Origin: Skeletonema tropicum
Lineage: Eukaryota > Bacillariophyta > Thalassiosirophyceae > Thalassiosirales > Thalassiosiraceae
Assembly (NCBI GenBank): GCA_037178625.1
Contig: CM074133.1
Span: 2,852,001 to 2,916,000 of the forward strand
Direction of reading: 5' to 3'
Length of the DNA: 64,000 nt
Shown here piece after piece: positions 45,041 through 55,694 of this stretch. Both the position numbers and the translations under genes were made by a program. The notes under the pieces were generated by a model that saw only the letters and a list, made by a program, of their open reading frames with translations, did no database searches and was not told the DNA's origin. The first letter of the stretch is position 1. Each line of letters begins with the position of its first letter.

Positions 45041-45128
45041 CTTTCCCTCAGCAAGTGTAGCTGCCGGGTAGGCAGCGGAACAAGCTGAGGGAAAGGAAGG
45101 GGAGGACTACGATTCTGTTGTCCTCCCC
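45041..45128 (-). terminator. Paired hairpins at the 3' end of the reverse transcriptase (also at 46602-46689)
   Basis: A 12-bp stem (CTTTCCCTCAGC/GCTGAGGGAAAG, 45041-45095) encloses an inner GCTGCC..GGCAGC stem, and a 9-bp stem (GGGGAGGAC/GTCCTCCCC, 45099-45128) spans the stop codon. Both recur one unit upstream. They may serve 3' end formation or template recognition; role inferred from position only. Confidence 0.4.
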
Positions 45129-46375
45129 AGGTAGGTACTTACCTCCTCACCTCTGTTTTGAAAGAGGGAGGTTTGAGAGACAATATCTCCAATGTTTTTT
45201 GCTCTCTTATAGCATACTACCATCTTTTCGATTCCGATTGTGTCGCGTAGGGTGGTAGAAAGCTCCTCCTCATATATCTGTTGACAGGTTCGACTAGGGA
45301 TGTAATGAGGGTGGAATCGACCGAGTTTCAAATAGATGTTTTTGTCATTATCTGAGGTGGTAGATTCTGAGATGGCTTGGGGCAGTGGAGGTGGGTTGCA
45401 GACTTTGTAGTTTGCATTTACGAACATTCGTTTCAGTTGGTCGAAGTCCCATCCTCTGTCGAGCAAGCGTTGGAAGAATAGTCTTGCTACCTCGACATAG
45501 TCTTTTTTATCGGTGCACTGCCAATAGTATCTCTTGAGTTCGCCAAATATTACCCCTTTCATCGTGTTCCTCTGATGAGCAGAAGATGGCAGTAGGTAGA
45601 GGTAGAGGTTCATTGGCTTTTGGTATGTCTTAGTTGAGACAATACCTTCTGGCGAAATGGAAATGATTAAGTCTAAGAAGATTCCTTTGTCGGCAGGTTC
45701 TTCAACCTTCCAACGGAGGATTCCAAAGTCGTTGATGTCTTGCTTGAGGTCGTGAAAGCGCCTAAGGCTTCCAAGCCATAGGACAGATAGGTCATCGACG
45801 AAACGTGCAAGGTCTTGGATTTCTTCCGAATAGCCAGGGAGGAGTCTAATTTTCTCATGCCAGCCATAGTAAAGGCCAGCGTACATGACTGCGACTGATG
45901 TACCCATCGCAGTGCCACATAGTTGTTTGAAAAAGCAGTCTCCAAATTGGGTAATGTTGTTCTTCATAATAAAGCTCAGAGCTTCCAGAATAAGTTTGAT
46001 GTCCGGGAAGTCGTCTGGAAGTTGGTTGTTTTCTTTCAGATGGTTGAGCCATACTCCGATGATTTCGATGCCATGATTGATAGTGATATTGTCGTACATG
46101 GCGGTAGCATCAGCAGTAATAATCTTCGTCCCTGCTGGCCATTGTTTGTTAGTCAGTCGGGCGTGATATTCTTTGCTGTCTTTGATGTTCGACGGAATAA
46201 ATTGAACAAGTTTTTGCAACTCGTAGTCTAGCCACTTGCTAATACTCTCAGGTCCAGTTCCACATTTAGCGTTAACTGGTCGGAGGGCGGTAGGTGTTTT
46301 ATGGACTTTTGCGGTTGCTCGGGAGCGAGCGAAGCGAGCGACCTTACTTCTCTCTATAATCAATATATGAACCAA
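45107..46375 (-). pseudogene. Penelope-like reverse transcriptase, 5'-truncated copy A
   Basis: A 422-residue open frame without its own ATG start. The RT begins at ATAKVHKTPTALRPVNAKC (motif with KxHK), with TADATAMYDNI (catalytic D89), QLCGTAMGTSVAVMYAGL, RFVDDLSVLW (catalytic FVDD, 192-195), KGIFLDLII, and YLLPSSAHQRNTMKGVIFGELKRY. This order, with GTAMGT and S.H...K......R, is that of Penelope-like RTs. No GIY-YIG endonuclease follows, as in endonuclease-lacking types (Athena/Coprina-like). The first ~18 codons derive from the preceding repeat, so the copy is truncated at a fixed point and fused to the upstream unit. Catalytic residues are intact, but an N-terminal third is missing. Confidence 0.75.
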
Positions 46376-46390
46376 TATCAGATAAAGTGG

Positions 46391-46462
46391 TATTACTATA
46401 TTACCGAAGCGTGGATGACTACGCTTTCGAATTAACTTCTTCAGCGGATAGCAATAGTAATA
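46391..46462 (-). ncRNA. Hammerhead-ribozyme-like motif, copy 2
   Basis: Same sequence as the copy at 44830-44901, exactly one 1561-bp unit away, between the two reverse transcriptase copies. All core and stem positions are unchanged. Confidence 0.6.
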
Positions 46463-46667
46463 GTGAGAATAGGCGGCTTTGTCGATGCAAAGTTGCGAGT
46501 CATTTAGCTCTCCCTCGTTGACACGAGTTTTCTCCTTAAATGGATACGTGTCTCTGTGGGGTCATTCCTCGTTATCTAAAATAGGTAAGTTTGTACAATT
46601 GCTTTCCCTCAGCAAGTGTAGCTGCCGGGTAGGCAGCGGAACAAGCTGAGGGAAAGGAAGGGGAGGA

Positions 46668-47936
46668 CTACGATTCTGTTGTCCTCCCCAGGTAGGTACT
46701 TACCTCCTCACCTCTGTTTTGAAAGAGGGAGGTTTGAGAGACAATATCTCCAATGTTTTTTGCTCTCTTATAGCATACTACCATCTTTTCGATTCCGATT
46801 GTGTCGCGTAGGGTGGTAGAAAGCTCCTCCTCATATATCTGTTGACAGGTTCGACTAGGGATGTAATGAGGGTGGAATCGACCGAGTTTCAAATAGATGT
46901 TTTTGTCATTATCTGAGGTGGTAGATTCTGAGATGGCTTGGGGCAGTGGAGGTGGGTTGCAGACTTTGTAGTTTGCATTTACGAACATTCGTTTCAGTTG
47001 GTCGAAGTCCCATCCTCTGTCGAGCAAGCGTTGGAAGAATAGTCTTGCTACCTCGACATAGTCTTTTTTATCGGTGCACTGCCAATAGTATCTCTTGAGT
47101 TCGCCAAATATTACCCCTTTCATCGTGTTCCTCTGATGAGCAGAAGATGGCAGTAGGTAGAGGTAGAGGTTCATTGGCTTTTGGTATGTCTTAGTTGAGA
47201 CAATACCTTCTGGCGAAATGGAAATGATTAAGTCTAAGAAGATTCCTTTGTCGGCAGGTTCTTCAACCTTCCAACGGAGGATTCCAAAGTCGTTGATGTC
47301 TTGCTTGAGGTCGTGAAAGCGCCTAAGGCTTCCAAGCCATAGGACAGATAGGTCATCGACGAAACGTGCAAGGTCTTGGATTTCTTCCGAATAGCCAGGG
47401 AGGAGTCTAATTTTCTCATGCCAGCCATAGTAAAGGCCAGCGTACATGACTGCGACTGATGTACCCATCGCAGTGCCACATAGTTGTTTGAAAAAGCAGT
47501 CTCCAAATTGGGTAATGTTGTTCTTCATAATAAAGCTCAGAGCTTCCAGAATAAGTTTGATGTCCGGGAAGTCGTCTGGAAGTTGGTTGTTTTCTTTCAG
47601 ATGGTTGAGCCATACTCCGATGATTTCGATGCCATGATTGATAGTGATATTGTCGTACATGGCGGTAGCATCAGCAGTAATAATCTTCGTCCCTGCTGGC
47701 CATTGTTTGTTAGTCAGTCGGGCGTGATATTCTTTGCTGTCTTTGATGTTCGACGGAATAAATTGAACAAGTTTTTGCAACTCGTAGTCTAGCCACTTGC
47801 TAATACTCTCAGGTCCAGTTCCACATTTAGCGTTAACTGGTCGGAGGGCGGTAGGTGTTTTATGGACTTTTGCGGTTGCTCGGGAGCGAGCGAAGCGAGC
47901 GACCTTACTTCTCTCTATAATCAATATATGAACCAA
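46668..47936 (-). pseudogene. Penelope-like reverse transcriptase, 5'-truncated copy B
   Basis: Identical in predicted protein to copy A (45107-46375), one 1561-bp unit upstream on the coding strand. All RT motifs, including the D and FVDD catalytic residues, are present, with the same 5' truncation. Zero amino-acid divergence indicates very recent duplication, concerted evolution, or assembly collapse/expansion. Confidence 0.75.
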
Positions 47937-47951
47937 TATCAGATAAAGTGG

Positions 47952-48026
47952 TATTACTATATTACCGAAGCGTGGATGACTACGCTTTCGAATTAACTTC
48001 TTCAGCGGATAGCAATAATAGTAATA
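47952..48026 (-). ncRNA. Hammerhead-ribozyme-like motif, copy 3
   Basis: Third copy, in the partial unit. It has 3 extra bases (AAT) in the stem I internal loop; both 9-bp outer arms and the core are retained. Loop-length change with conserved arms is compatible with a structured RNA. Confidence 0.55.
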
Positions 48027-48067
48027 GTGAGAATAGGCGGCTTTGTCGATGCAAAGTTGCGAGTCAT

Positions 48068-48643
48068 TTAGCTCTCCCTCGTTGACACGAGTTTTCTCCT
48101 TAAATGGATACGTGTCTCTGTGGGGTTGTTCTTGAGGCTATATAGTACTGAGAACTCTTGTTTAGAAAGATTCGGTTGAGACCATTTACTGGCGAATTTG
48201 GCGTGCTCTTGTCTAAGTCGATCTGAGAAACGTTTGATGCCTGCTTCCACTTCTGCATTAGCTAGGGGTGGGTCGTATCGTTCTTCTCGACTTTTCTTAA
48301 AATGTAACTTAGGGATATATGGATGTTGCGGTTTGGTTGGATCGTCTACATGAATATTCTTCCAGTAGTTTCGATTTCTGATATCCCATCCAAAGTCACC
48401 GATGATCTCTTCAATGTTATTAGTTGGATATGGTGCGAGGATGCCGAAGTTAAGTCCTCTGCCCAGCACCTTTCTAGTTCCGATAGGGAGTTTGGTTGTT
48501 GGTTTACACAGATTGTGAAGAGTGAGATTCTTTGCCGCAGTTTCGAAGAATACTCTTCCTCTGTCATCCAGATACCCTGTGGGCATATCGATGACGTGGG
48601 ATCGACCGCCATCGTTGTTTATGTCGATGGATGAATTATACAT
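48068..48643 (-). pseudogene. Penelope-like ORF, N-terminal segment
   Basis: A 191-residue ORF from a true ATG. It contains KNLTLHNLCK, LPIGTRKVLGRGLNFGILAP, FGWDIRNRNYW, a PxIPKLHF stretch, RFSDRLRQEHAKF, and LSKQEFSVLYSLKNNP. Penelope-like proteins have this pre-RT region (nLt..., LxxGLnF.., then L.k.E...L..LK.N). At 48125 the sequence jumps into the repeat unit, so the last ~19 residues (from TETRIHL) are out of family and the LKxN...DKG motif is cut. With copies A/B it would supply the missing N-terminus of one protein, but no intact full-length gene exists in the window. Confidence 0.65.
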
Positions 48644-49001
48644 GTAAGTGCTCGATAGATCGAGAGCCGCAGCTTATTGTGCCGTAGATGGTAGATGGTA
48701 GAATTTGAATGAATTGTACAAAAAGAGCTATGACGCATCTAGATAGCTGTATGTTACATTTATCTACTGTACCTCATCTATTTATGTAGAAATATATACA
48801 GTCCAGATCATGCGCCAGACGGTCTGTCCGCGTGGGGCAGCCCATTCTTTTATGTGCCCTGGTACGGATGCAGGTAGGAGGGAGAAGGCGACGCGACGCA
48901 GCTGATCGATGGTAGATGGTAAATGGTAAGTATTGTTGGTAGGTAGTACCATTGCTTGAAATACCCCTGCTATCCACATTGAATACAACCGAAGCAACAA
49001 C
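48644..49001. other. Intergenic region upstream of the uS17m gene
   Basis: About 360 bp with GTAGATGGTAGATGGTA repeats and no ORF of note. It presumably contains the uS17m promoter. Confidence 0.4.
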
Positions 49002-49595
49002 ATGTCGGTCTCTCTTATTGGTAGACAGTTCAGTTCTCTGAGGCACATTGTCCAAAGAGCGGTGGTGCCGTCGCTTGCAGCAGCACAATCTAGTTTTCCA
49101 TCGGTGATGTCCGAGGCGAGCCTGCGGCTGCTGTCATCACCACAGACAGCAAACAATCATACCTCACAACAATTTACTCTCTGCAGCATGCCCACACGCA
49201 ACTTTTCCTCAATGGAAAATAATGATGACGGAGGCCCGGTCACTGGGGGATTCAACGCCAGCCTAAAAGACATGACCAACGAACAACTCGCGGACATGTC
49301 CACCATCCCCGGATGGGATCTCGTTCACAACCCACCCCGACACAATCCACGCGGGGCACTAGTTGGAGAAGTTGTGTCGGATAAAATGCAAAAAACAGTC
49401 AATGTTGCTGTGGATAGATACCGAATTGTGCCCAAGTATAGGAAGAGATTGAAGTACACGAAGAAGTTCATGGCGCATGATGAACATGAAGTTTGCAATG
49501 TGGGGGATTTGGTGATGATTGTCCCCTGTCAGAAGATTAGTAGGCATAAACATTTCATGGTGAGGGAAATTATAAGGGCAAAGGGGCAGCTTTAA
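49002..49595 (+). CDS. Mitochondrial small-subunit ribosomal protein uS17 (S17)
   Basis: A 197-aa single-exon gene. The last ~85 residues are the S17 domain: GALVGEVVSDKMQKTVNVAVDR, KYRKRLKYTKKFMAHDEHE, VGDLVMIVPCQKISRHKHFMV. These match the family's conserved VxSDKMxKT, aHDe, GDxVxI and PlSK/RxKxw positions. S17 is a primary 16S-type rRNA binder that nucleates the 5' domain of the small subunit. The ~110-residue N-terminal extension is rich in S, R, Q and hydrophobics with few acidic residues at first (MSVSLIGRQFSSLRHIVQRAV), as expected for a mitochondrial presequence plus linker. Bacterial S17 is ~85 aa, so the extension more than doubles it. Start is the first ATG in frame. Confidence 0.88.
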   Translation: MSVSLIGRQFSSLRHIVQRAVVPSLAAAQSSFPSVMSEASLRLLSSPQTANNHTSQQFTLCSMPTRNFSSMENNDDGGPVTGGFNASLKDMTNEQLADMSTIPGWDLVHNPPRHNPRGALVGEVVSDKMQKTVNVAVDRYRIVPKYRKRLKYTKKFMAHDEHEVCNVGDLVMIVPCQKISRHKHFMVREIIRAKGQL

Positions 49596-49732
49596 ACCCA
49601 GGGGCAGTCAAGTAGGTCTTATTAGATGGAGAGAATGAATACTTATGAAAATTAATGGCTAATAGAGTTTAGATTAATTATTTTGACATTAATTTCGATA
49701 GTGTCAAAGTTCGAAGTCAGATATTATCAGGC

Positions 49733-51357
49733 TCATTTTTTCGGCTTTGGACCAATCATATCTTCAGGGACGATCCATTCATCGAACTGTTCCGCAGTCA
49801 AGTATCCACTCGCAATAGCTGATTCCTTCAGCGAAAGTCCTTTTTCATGAGCATTCTTGGCGATCTTACTAGCAGCATCATAGCCAACATGAGGGTTCAA
49901 TGCAGTCACCAGCATTAATGATCCATGCAGCAGCTGGTTAATTTTGTCCAAGTTGGGTGTAATACCAACCACACATCGTTCGGCAAAGCTTGCAGCAGCA
50001 TCTCCCAACAAACGGGCCGAATCTAATAAGTTAGCCACCATCACTGGCTTGAAGACATTCAATTCAAAGTGTCCCTGCGTTCCACCAATAGTGATGGTGG
50101 TATGATTTCCCATTACTTGAGCACAAACCATTGTCAACGCCTCACACTGAGTTGGATTGACCTTACCGGGCATGATGGAACTACCTGGTTCATTTGGAGG
50201 GAGGCTCAGCTCACCCAAGCCACATCGTGGTCCAGATCCAAGCAGGCGGACATCATTTGCAATCTTATTCAAACTAGCTGCGACTGTGTTGAACGCACCA
50301 GACACTTCAATCAATGAATCATGCGCTGCCAATGCCTCAAACAGATTCTGGGCCGATGTAAATGGAAGCTCCGTCTCTTCCGCAATCTTGGCAGCAATGG
50401 CCTCCGCATAACCCTCGGTAGTATTCAAACCAGTACCCACGGCGGTACCTCCAAGCGCAAGCCGATACAATGACTGAAGTGAATGTTCAATACGCTGAAT
50501 GCCATACTCAACTTGTTGTGCATATCCCGAAAACTCTTGTCCAAGCGTAAGCGGTGTGGCATCCATACAGTGCGTGCGTCCGATTTTTACAATCTTGTCA
50601 AACTCTACTTGCTTTGCTTTCAAAGCTTCCAACAGTACCTTTAATCCTGGGATGGTTCGGTTCAAGATTGTTACGACTGATGCAATATGCATAGCTGTGG
50701 GGAAGGAATCATTTGAACTCTGACCCATGTTGCAGTCGTCGTTGGGGTCTATATGTATGTGCATCAATAGCAAGATCACAATAATTAGAAACATGGTATG
50801 CATTCTCCAACGTTACATTTTATCAGCATCCATAACACAGTATACATATACTTACGAACAGGCGTTTTACTTCCAATCTCTCCACCAAGAATCATAATAG
50901 CCCTATTCGACAACACCTCATTCACATTCATATTCGTCTGCGTTCCCGACCCAGTCTGATAAATCACAAGCGGGAACTGATCATCATGCTTCCCAGCCAA
51001 AACCTCATCAACCGCCTGACCAATTGCTGCAGCCTTTTCTTTCGACATCTTTCCACCATTGGCTTCCTCGGACCAGTATTCGGCACAACACTTTTTCAGG
51101 AGACATTGAGCGTAGACTACCTCCATGGGCATGCGACTTTCACGTCCACCAATGGGGAAGTTTTGGATGGAGCGTTGAGTTTGTGCACCCCAGAGTGAAC
51201 CGGGTGGGATGGAGAGGGAGCCCATGGAGTCGGATTCCATGCGAGAAGGGAGTTGGGCGATGGTGGTGGCTGCATCTGATGTGGGGGCGGATGGGTCGGG
51301 ACGGATGGAGGAGAGGACTCCTGGTGTGAATGTGGCTGGGGCAAAGACTTGCTTCAT
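49733..51357 (-). CDS. Fumarate hydratase, class II (two exons)
   Basis: Exon 1 (50856-51357) and exon 2 (49733-50748) join across a phase-1 intron (GTAAGTATATG...ACATATAG), giving 505 aa. The splice rebuilds the conserved HPND...GQSSND motif (residues 168-181). Other family signatures: [22 protein letters not shown] near 45-60, [36 protein letters not shown] (224-243), and the fumarase/aspartase signature [15 protein letters not shown] (356-370) containing the catalytic serine loop. It interconverts fumarate and malate in the TCA cycle. The N-terminal ~35 residues ([17 protein letters not shown]) could be a weak targeting sequence or a cytosolic extension. Class II fumarases are usually 460-510 aa, so length fits. 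Stop is ~135 bp from the convergent uS17m stop. Confidence 0.95.
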
Positions 51358-51577
51358 GGCTGATCAGCTTGATTAGGTTACAGCTGCTACTGAACGAAGT
51401 TTGGTTGATTGGATAGATGATACTTATTCATGGTCAAGGTGCATTTTGCAATTTTGCAATCATCCGCTGTAGGTAGGAATTGGTATATAAATTTACGCGC
51501 TCAGTTGATAGCCATCCACTTCTTCACCATGAACATAAAATCGCAGATCTCTCTTGCTAAAATAACATAAACACACC

Positions 51578-54301
51578 ATGGGAGGCCAAGAAAACCAAAG
51601 TCAAGAAGGGCCCCAAGGGCAAGAAGGCCCGTGCCAAAGCCAAGCTGGAACAGGTCTGGGGGGAACATGTCGATGAAGAAGCACGTCAAGCAAGCAAGTT
51701 TCGAAAAGGCAAGAGTCGATTGGCTCCCTCTACTGAAACACAACAACAAAAACGCCACAAGGAAAGAAAAGGAGGTGGATCCATTGTCACGTAATCGAAG
51801 AGGACTCAAGACTAGTTTTGAGTCATTCCTTGAGAGAAAGGATAACTTGTATCAAAATGAGCAGGCACAGAAACAGCAGCGGCAGTACAATGCACATCAT
51901 AAGAAACACAAGAGATACAATAACACTGCCAATGATGGGAGCAGTGATGATGATGATGATGATTCTGGTAGCGAAGATGATGACATGATGGGTGGAGTTG
52001 ATAGCAATGGTGGATCTCTTTCGTATCTACTCAAACGAATTAATGGTCCAAAGAAATCATCATCAAGTAACAAATATGCTGCCGAGTCGGATGATGATGA
52101 CTCATTGGTTAGCAACGATGCTGATAGTGATGATGGTGCAGGAAGTGTTAGCTCAGCATCATCTTCCTCACAAGAATCCCATTCTGATAGCGACGATGAC
52201 ATGGATATGGATGATGAAGAAGAGGATCTAGATGTTGACCTACCCAAACGAATTGCCGAGGATCCCTACGAAGCACACTTTTCAAAGAAACCTCTCCCAC
52301 AGCTTGATTCCAAAGATAATACCAATCTGATGCCACACCTTGCAAAATCTGCGAAGGTTGATACTTCGTCACTATTGAGTTCATCGACACAAGTGCATTT
52401 ATCCGGACCTATTCTAGATTCGTGGGAATCGCTTACAAATGCATTACCTGACAAGACGAAACCAAGACAGTTGTGGAGAGCATTTGGAAAAGGGCTTCAG
52501 CAGCATACGCGACAGGTATTGAGTCGGAATTGGAATAGTGTGAATCGGTCTGCTCTGAAACGCAGTCAACGTGCAAGAAAAAGTGAAGATGAGAATGATA
52601 TTGGTTTCTCACCGTTGCAGCAGGTATTGTACCCCGCACTCTCGAACTATGCCGATGTTTTGATCTCCATGGAAAGTCGCCAGGTAAGTGTGTTTATTTT
52701 CCATTCCGTTTGATTCAACATCTATGCTGTCCCATGCAAACCTCTCACCAATCTGTCGCTCTCTCTACATGACACAGAACCGCAATGAAATCAACAACCT
52801 CCTATCCATGCACGTTCTCAACCACGTCTTAACTTCCAGAAGCCGAGTCCAGAAACACAATCGTCGTATCAAACAATTGGCAGAAACTGAAGATGATGAA
52901 GCTGCTGCCGACGAAGAAGATGATCAATGGCGTGACCAGGGATATACTCGTCCCAAGGTACTTCTATTGTTCCCTACTCGTGGAACTTGTTGGGCGTTTG
53001 TTCAAAAGATGATTGAGTTACTTGGAGACTCGGCAATTTTGGAAATGGAAGATAGATTCGAAGCTGAATTTGGACCAATAAAGCGAGAAAAGGGCAGTGA
53101 GGAAGAGGAGGACGAGGAGAAAGCGAGGGTAGATGCTATAATGAAGCAAAAGGGTCGAGAATGGAATGAGCTGTTTGGCGAAGAGGCCAATGATGACGAT
53201 GACTTTAAGATTGGAATTTCTCTCACTCCCAACGTTGATAAGAAGAAGGTCAAGGCAAAGAAGGGTCCATCGGTGACTTCCAGTGGATCAGGTGTCAAAC
53301 TGAGACTCTTTGCAGACTTTTTCCACAGCGACATAATCTTGGCGTCTCCTATTGGACTCAAAATGTCTACGACAAACGGAGAAAGCGATGATGAAGAAGG
53401 AGAAGATGATACCGCAGATGTCGATTTCTTGTCAAGTATCGAGATGTGCATCGTTGCTCGAAGTGATGTCTTGATGATGCAAAACTGGGATCATGTCAAT
53501 AGTGTTCTAGATTCATTGAATCAACAGCCCAAAAATGTGTCCAACATTGACTTTTCTCGTGTTAGGAACTACTTCTTGGAGGGTCAGGGAAAGCATTGGC
53601 GACAAATGATTGTGGTGTCGGCATTTACTGATCCGTATGTGTTATCTACATTTCGAAGACACGCAAAGAATATTGAAGGACAACTCAGAATACGAAAGAA
53701 AGTTTTTCCTGATAACGCAAGCATATGCGACGTCATGGTGCGAGTAAAGCAAGTATTTCAACGTGTGTCATGCCCAACTGTCTCCGAGGCAGGCTCGGCA
53801 AGACTGCGCTTCTTTTCGGAACATGTACTGCCCAAGTTGCAGAGATTGCAACAGAAGCACACATTGATTTACATCCCGTCCTACTTTGACTTTGTTGCAG
53901 TACGTAACTTGCTCTTGAAGCGCGAGGCAAAGTTCGTCAGTGTCACGGAATATGCACGCGTCAGTGAGGTTTCACGTGGTAGGGCGCGATTTCTACAAGG
54001 ATTGAAACCCATCATGCTTTACACTGGCAGAGCACACTTTTTCTTGCGTCACAAGATCAAGGGTGCTCGTCATCTTATCTTCTTTGGTCTGCCAGAATAT
54101 GATGAGTTTTATCCATCAGTGGTAAATATGCTGAACGAGGGACTTACAAGTGAGGATGAGGATGATGTGTCGCGCTTGCCAATGAGTTCTCTCTCGTTGT
54201 TTACCAAGTTTGATGCGCACCAGCTGGAAAGAATCGTAGGGACTTCAAACGCCGAGAGAATGATCAAAGGAGATAAATCATCTTACGTGTTCGCTTCTTA
54301 A
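51578..54301 (+). CDS. UTP25, small-subunit processome protein (DEF family)
   Basis: Two exons join at 52683/52778 (GTAAGTGTG...TGACACAG, phase 0). The C-terminal 507 residues show the UTP25 core: RPKVLLLFPTRGTCWAF, FFHSDIILASPIGLKM, FLSSIEMCIVARSDVLMMQNW, WRQMIVVSAFTDPY, HTLIYIPSYFDFVAVRN, and LMLYTGRAHFFLRHKIKGARHLIFFGLPEYDEFY-like segments. This is a helicase-like fold without the usual catalytic motifs. The preceding ~300 residues are acidic and serine-rich (DDDDDDSGSEDDD). UTP25 acts in nucleolar pre-18S rRNA processing. The N-terminus is problematic. A basic, protein-like stretch (KKTKVKKGPKGKKARAKAK, QVWGEHVDEEARQASK) lies at 51583-51789 in a frame that matches neither the ATG at 51578 nor the main frame entered at about 51790. 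Two 1-nt indels or a missed exon are needed. Confidence 0.85.
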
Positions 54302-54386
54302 ATAAGAGCTATAGAATAAGAAGATGACTGATCACATAAAATGTCGAGCTGCATAATATTTAGTCTTTACACTATTGACCGACCAC

Positions 54387-55694
54387 TCAAAACGTATCGA
54401 TAGAGTCGTCACTCTTTAGGGAGCTTTTGTCCTCATCTGATAAAGTTAACCTCCGTCTTTTTACATCTAATTTTTCACGACCATGTGGATCCTTCAGCAA
54501 TCGTTCGAAGTCAGGACCTCTTGGCACAATGCTAAATCTATTGAGATCAGGATGTGAACAGAAATAGTGTTCCTTGATTTGGTGCATGTCCACAGTCTTC
54601 GCTACACCGGGCATTTGATAAATATCTCTGCAATAGTTCAGTAGGACTGGGGAGTTGGCCACTGATCTTGTATTGGTCTTGAAGTACACGACGTATACTT
54701 CATCAAACCTCAATAATGTAACAAAGAGTCGGATATCTGATAGCGTAAACCGATTACCAGCAATATAACGTTGTCTTGAGAGGATTTCCTCGGCTCTATC
54801 AAAGGCTGCAGTCAGCTCATCAATCGCAGTATCATATGCATCTTGCGTCTGAGCAAACCCACATCTATATACCCCGTTGTTGAGACTTGGATAGATCCAA
54901 CTATCTACATCTGCCATGGCCTCTTTCATATCTTCAGGTTCCAACTCCACCTTAGGATGTGAGGCATACTCATCAAATTGAGAGTTGAGCATTTGAATAA
55001 TCTCTGAGGATTCATTGTTCACGATAGTTATGAGTTTCTTGTCGAAGAGGATAGGCACTGAATACTTTCCGTCCTCATCATTCACCTTCTCGTATATTTC
55101 TCTAACGCTTCTGGCGTTGAAAATCGGATCGGCTTCATTCGAGGGGTACGATGCAGGGAACGGTCCACCCCTTCCTGCCGAGTTCGTGACGACATTGTCT
55201 GGAGATGAATGATCAGCAAACATCCATCCTGTATGTGTATCATTAGCATTGGTCCGCTGCCATATGGGCATGACCACTGTAACGGAAATAACATCCTCTA
55301 AACCTTTAAGTGCTCTCGCAATGAGGGCTCTATGAGCCCACGGGCAGGCATATGCCACGTATAGATGATACCGATCCTTTTCCGGAGGGAATGTGGACCC
55401 CGGTTCTTTGCTTACGGTGTTGCGCCATGCGGCGTCAGTCCTTTTGTACGTGCCGTCAGGGCTTGTTTCTACATGAGAGGTGGATGTGAGAGGAGTTTAA
55501 ACAATGAGACGAATGCAACATGAACATTATCCACAAGGAGGTCATTGCAGCAACTCACCATCAAGGCCAGTCCTTGCAATCATTCTTGCTGTAGTTGATA
55601 TAGTAGTAACCGGAAACTTAGATGTCGCTTGAAACTGAAACGAAGCTGCGATTCTAGCGTACAAAAGGAGACCGATGCGATGGAAGTTGTTCAT
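54387..55694 (-). CDS. Xi-class glutathione S-transferase (glutathionyl-hydroquinone reductase), organelle-targeted
   Basis: Exon 1 (55559-55694) and exon 2 (54387-55468) join across a phase-1 intron (GTGAGTTGC...CTCATGTAG), giving 405 aa. The catalytic signature YACPWAHR (C87) follows the family's DGTYKR....WRNTVS region. NxxSEIIxMLN (glutathione-binding Glu-Ser) occurs near residue 200, and WIYPSLNNGVYRCGFAQTQ and RYIAGNRFTLSDIRLFVTLLRFDEVY in the helical domain. These enzymes reduce glutathionyl-hydroquinones using glutathione (bacterial YqjG and fungal ECM4 families). The first ~40 residues (MNNFHRIGLLLYARIAASFQFQ) lack acids and look like a mitochondrial or plastid presequence. The charged tail (KRRRLTLSDEDKSSLKSDD) is an extension. 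The gene is convergent with UTP25, stops 85 bp apart. Confidence 0.9.

Larger units (their letters stand above)
44760..48643 (-). mobile_element. Penelope-like element, tandem head-to-tail array
   Basis: A 1561-bp unit starting GGGAGCGAGCGAAGCGAGCG occurs at 44760-46320 and 46321-47881, followed by a partial unit (47882-48125) joined to a unique 5' part (48126-48643). The two full units differ by only a few bases. Each unit consists, on the minus strand, of a 5'-truncated reverse transcriptase and a ~350-bp non-coding segment with a hammerhead-like fold. Tandem, partially 5'-truncated copies sharing a pseudo-LTR are the usual organisation of Penelope-like elements. A 94-bp direct repeat (44665-44759, 48536-48630) brackets the array. 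Confidence 0.8.

Noticed and set aside
44760..48643. Group II intron or retron origin for the reverse transcriptase
   Set aside because: Motif order with KxHK, GTAMGT and S.H...K......R, the tandem arrangement and the hammerhead-like fold point to Penelope-like elements; no maturase or intron ribozyme domains seen.
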